6,147 nucleotides of DNA from Planctomycetota bacterium (GTDB taxonomy: Bacteria; Planctomycetota; Phycisphaerae; UBA1845; PWPN01). Location: NCBI GenBank assembly GCA_020346805.1, contig CP070790.1, positions 3,006,499 to 3,012,645 of the forward strand. Direction: 5' to 3'. Every line of letters begins with the position of its first letter. Position 1 is the first letter of the stretch. Positions 5,619-6,147 of this stretch are shown in pieces. The notes beneath the pieces are model-generated. The model had not been told where the DNA came from, made no database searches, and saw only the letters and a list, made by a program, of their open reading frames with translations. Both the position numbers and the translations under genes were made by a program.

Positions 5619-6052
5619 GAATGCTGGGTTTTGGTCTGCTGGTTTGGTGCGGTTGCGCGGGTGTCGGCCCAGGGATCAGCGCTAACAGTATCCTGATCGA
5701 TGAGATTCAGGATTTACTAACTCAATACGGCATCGATCCTAACATAGTAACTATCCGGATTATCAACCAAACGGATTTAACCGAGGAACTGGAGGTATTG
5801 GTGGACGACCTGCCGCAAATAATCAGCTGTACCCCCGCTCAAGGAATATGCGATGTTCCATTGCTCACATGCCCGCAAAGGATCGAGGTAGTGCAGGAAC
5901 GCAGACTGGACATAAGCGGCGGTTATCAAGGGGGTCGGATTTTCCACGGTAATCCCGAGTATATATTTCTCCAGTCAGAAGGCGAGTTCCAATGTGGATC
6001 GATTATCGTATTCCTGTTGACCGAATTTGATATACAAACCTCCATCCTGTAA
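5576..6052 (+). CDS. Small exported or membrane-anchored cysteine-containing protein, function unknown
   Basis: I do not recognise a named family. From the ATG at 5576 the product is 158 residues. It has a charged start (RSTRR at 6-10), a hydrophobic run to about 24, then WCGCAGVGPG. C25 or C27 could be a lipid-anchored cysteine, but the residues before them do not fit the strict lipobox, so a plain signal peptide or membrane anchor is also possible. The mature part is acidic and rich in beta-prone stretches (IVTIRIINQTDLTEELEVLVDD at 57-78 in outline). Four further cysteines lie at 85, 92, 99 and 140, the first three exactly seven residues apart, with TCPQ at 98-101 and GEFQCGSIIVF at 136-146. 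Disulfides in the periplasm or a metal site are possible. The frame is open to an earlier ATG at 5546, which would add ten residues. It appears to be a single-gene unit closed by a terminator at 6118-6146. Overall gene confidence is high, function unknown. Confidence 0.8.
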   Translation: MLPHLRSTRRIFTLGMLGFGLLVWCGCAGVGPGISANSILIDEIQDLLTQYGIDPNIVTIRIINQTDLTEELEVLVDDLPQIISCTPAQGICDVPLLTCPQRIEVVQERRLDISGGYQGGRIFHGNPEYIFLQSEGEFQCGSIIVFLLTEFDIQTSIL

Positions 6053-6069
6053 CTGCAACGAGTTCGTCG

Positions 6070-6095
6070 GACCGATCGTTATATCCTGATCGGTC
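6070..6095. repeat. Eight-base inverted repeat after the exported-protein gene
   Basis: GACCGATC at 6070-6077 and GATCGGTC at 6088-6095 are perfect inverted arms around a ten-base AT-rich centre, and a G-T pair can be added at each end. No T-run follows, so it is not an intrinsic terminator itself. It may be an RNA hairpin guarding the 3' end or a protein-binding palindrome. Confidence 0.55.
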
Positions 6096-6117
6096 TATCA
6101 ATTCATTTACCTGTCAT

Positions 6118-6146
6118 GCCCACGAATTTGTATTGGTGGGCTTTTT
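6118..6146 (+). terminator. Rho-independent terminator of the exported-protein gene
   Basis: GCCCAC (6118-6123) pairs with GTGGGC (6136-6141) around a 12-base loop and is followed directly by five T to 6146. It lies 66 bases after the stop codon. The window ends at the T-run, which might be longer. Confidence 0.82.
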
Positions 6147-6147
6147 A

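Overview
The window is a stretch of bacterial chromosome with dense genes. It holds the end of a housekeeping gene (rho) followed by five complete genes of carbohydrate-scavenging or envelope type. The best guess is a member of the Planctomycetota, probably Phycisphaerae-like. This rests on the mix of families: an exported formylglycine sulfatase, a compact sugar isomerase/epimerase TIM barrel whose wording (QLYTVRD, LDTYW, HLKD, VEQD) is common in that phylum, an NHS-family symporter, and a small cysteine-bearing exported protein. Moderate GC in genes against about 29% GC in one intergenic stretch does not contradict it. The lineage is inferred from protein style, not from a marker gene placed on a tree.

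Layout. 2-565 (+) is the C-terminal part of transcription terminator Rho, closed by a textbook intrinsic terminator at 592-621. 694-2094 (+) is an exported sulfatase with its own short upstream region. 2095-2332 is an AT-rich regulatory intergenic region with a promoter-like element, an overlapping inverted repeat and several short direct repeats. 2333-3235 and 3257-4015 (+) form a two-gene operon: an extended short-chain dehydrogenase/epimerase, then a sugar phosphate isomerase/epimerase-like TIM barrel. 4021-5265 (-) is a 12-helix major facilitator of the nucleoside:H+ symporter family; its stop codon lies 5 bases from that of the TIM-barrel gene. 5266-5575 is a weakly explained divergent intergenic region. 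5576-6052 (+) is a small exported, cysteine-containing protein of unknown function. It is followed by a long inverted repeat and then a clear intrinsic terminator at the window edge.

How the genes may work together (inference). The sulfatase would strip sulfate esters from sulfated sugars outside the cytoplasm. The symporter would bring in a small polar substrate such as a nucleoside or sugar. The dehydrogenase/epimerase and the TIM-barrel isomerase would rework the sugar in the cytoplasm. The sulfatase is a separate transcription unit, so its link to the others is only proximity. I found no RNA gene, CRISPR array, transposon or phage gene, and no convincing evidence of a wholly new system. 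The least explained parts are the operator-like region before the epimerase operon, the 5266-5575 interval, and the small cysteine-containing exported protein with the short overlapping open frame at its start.
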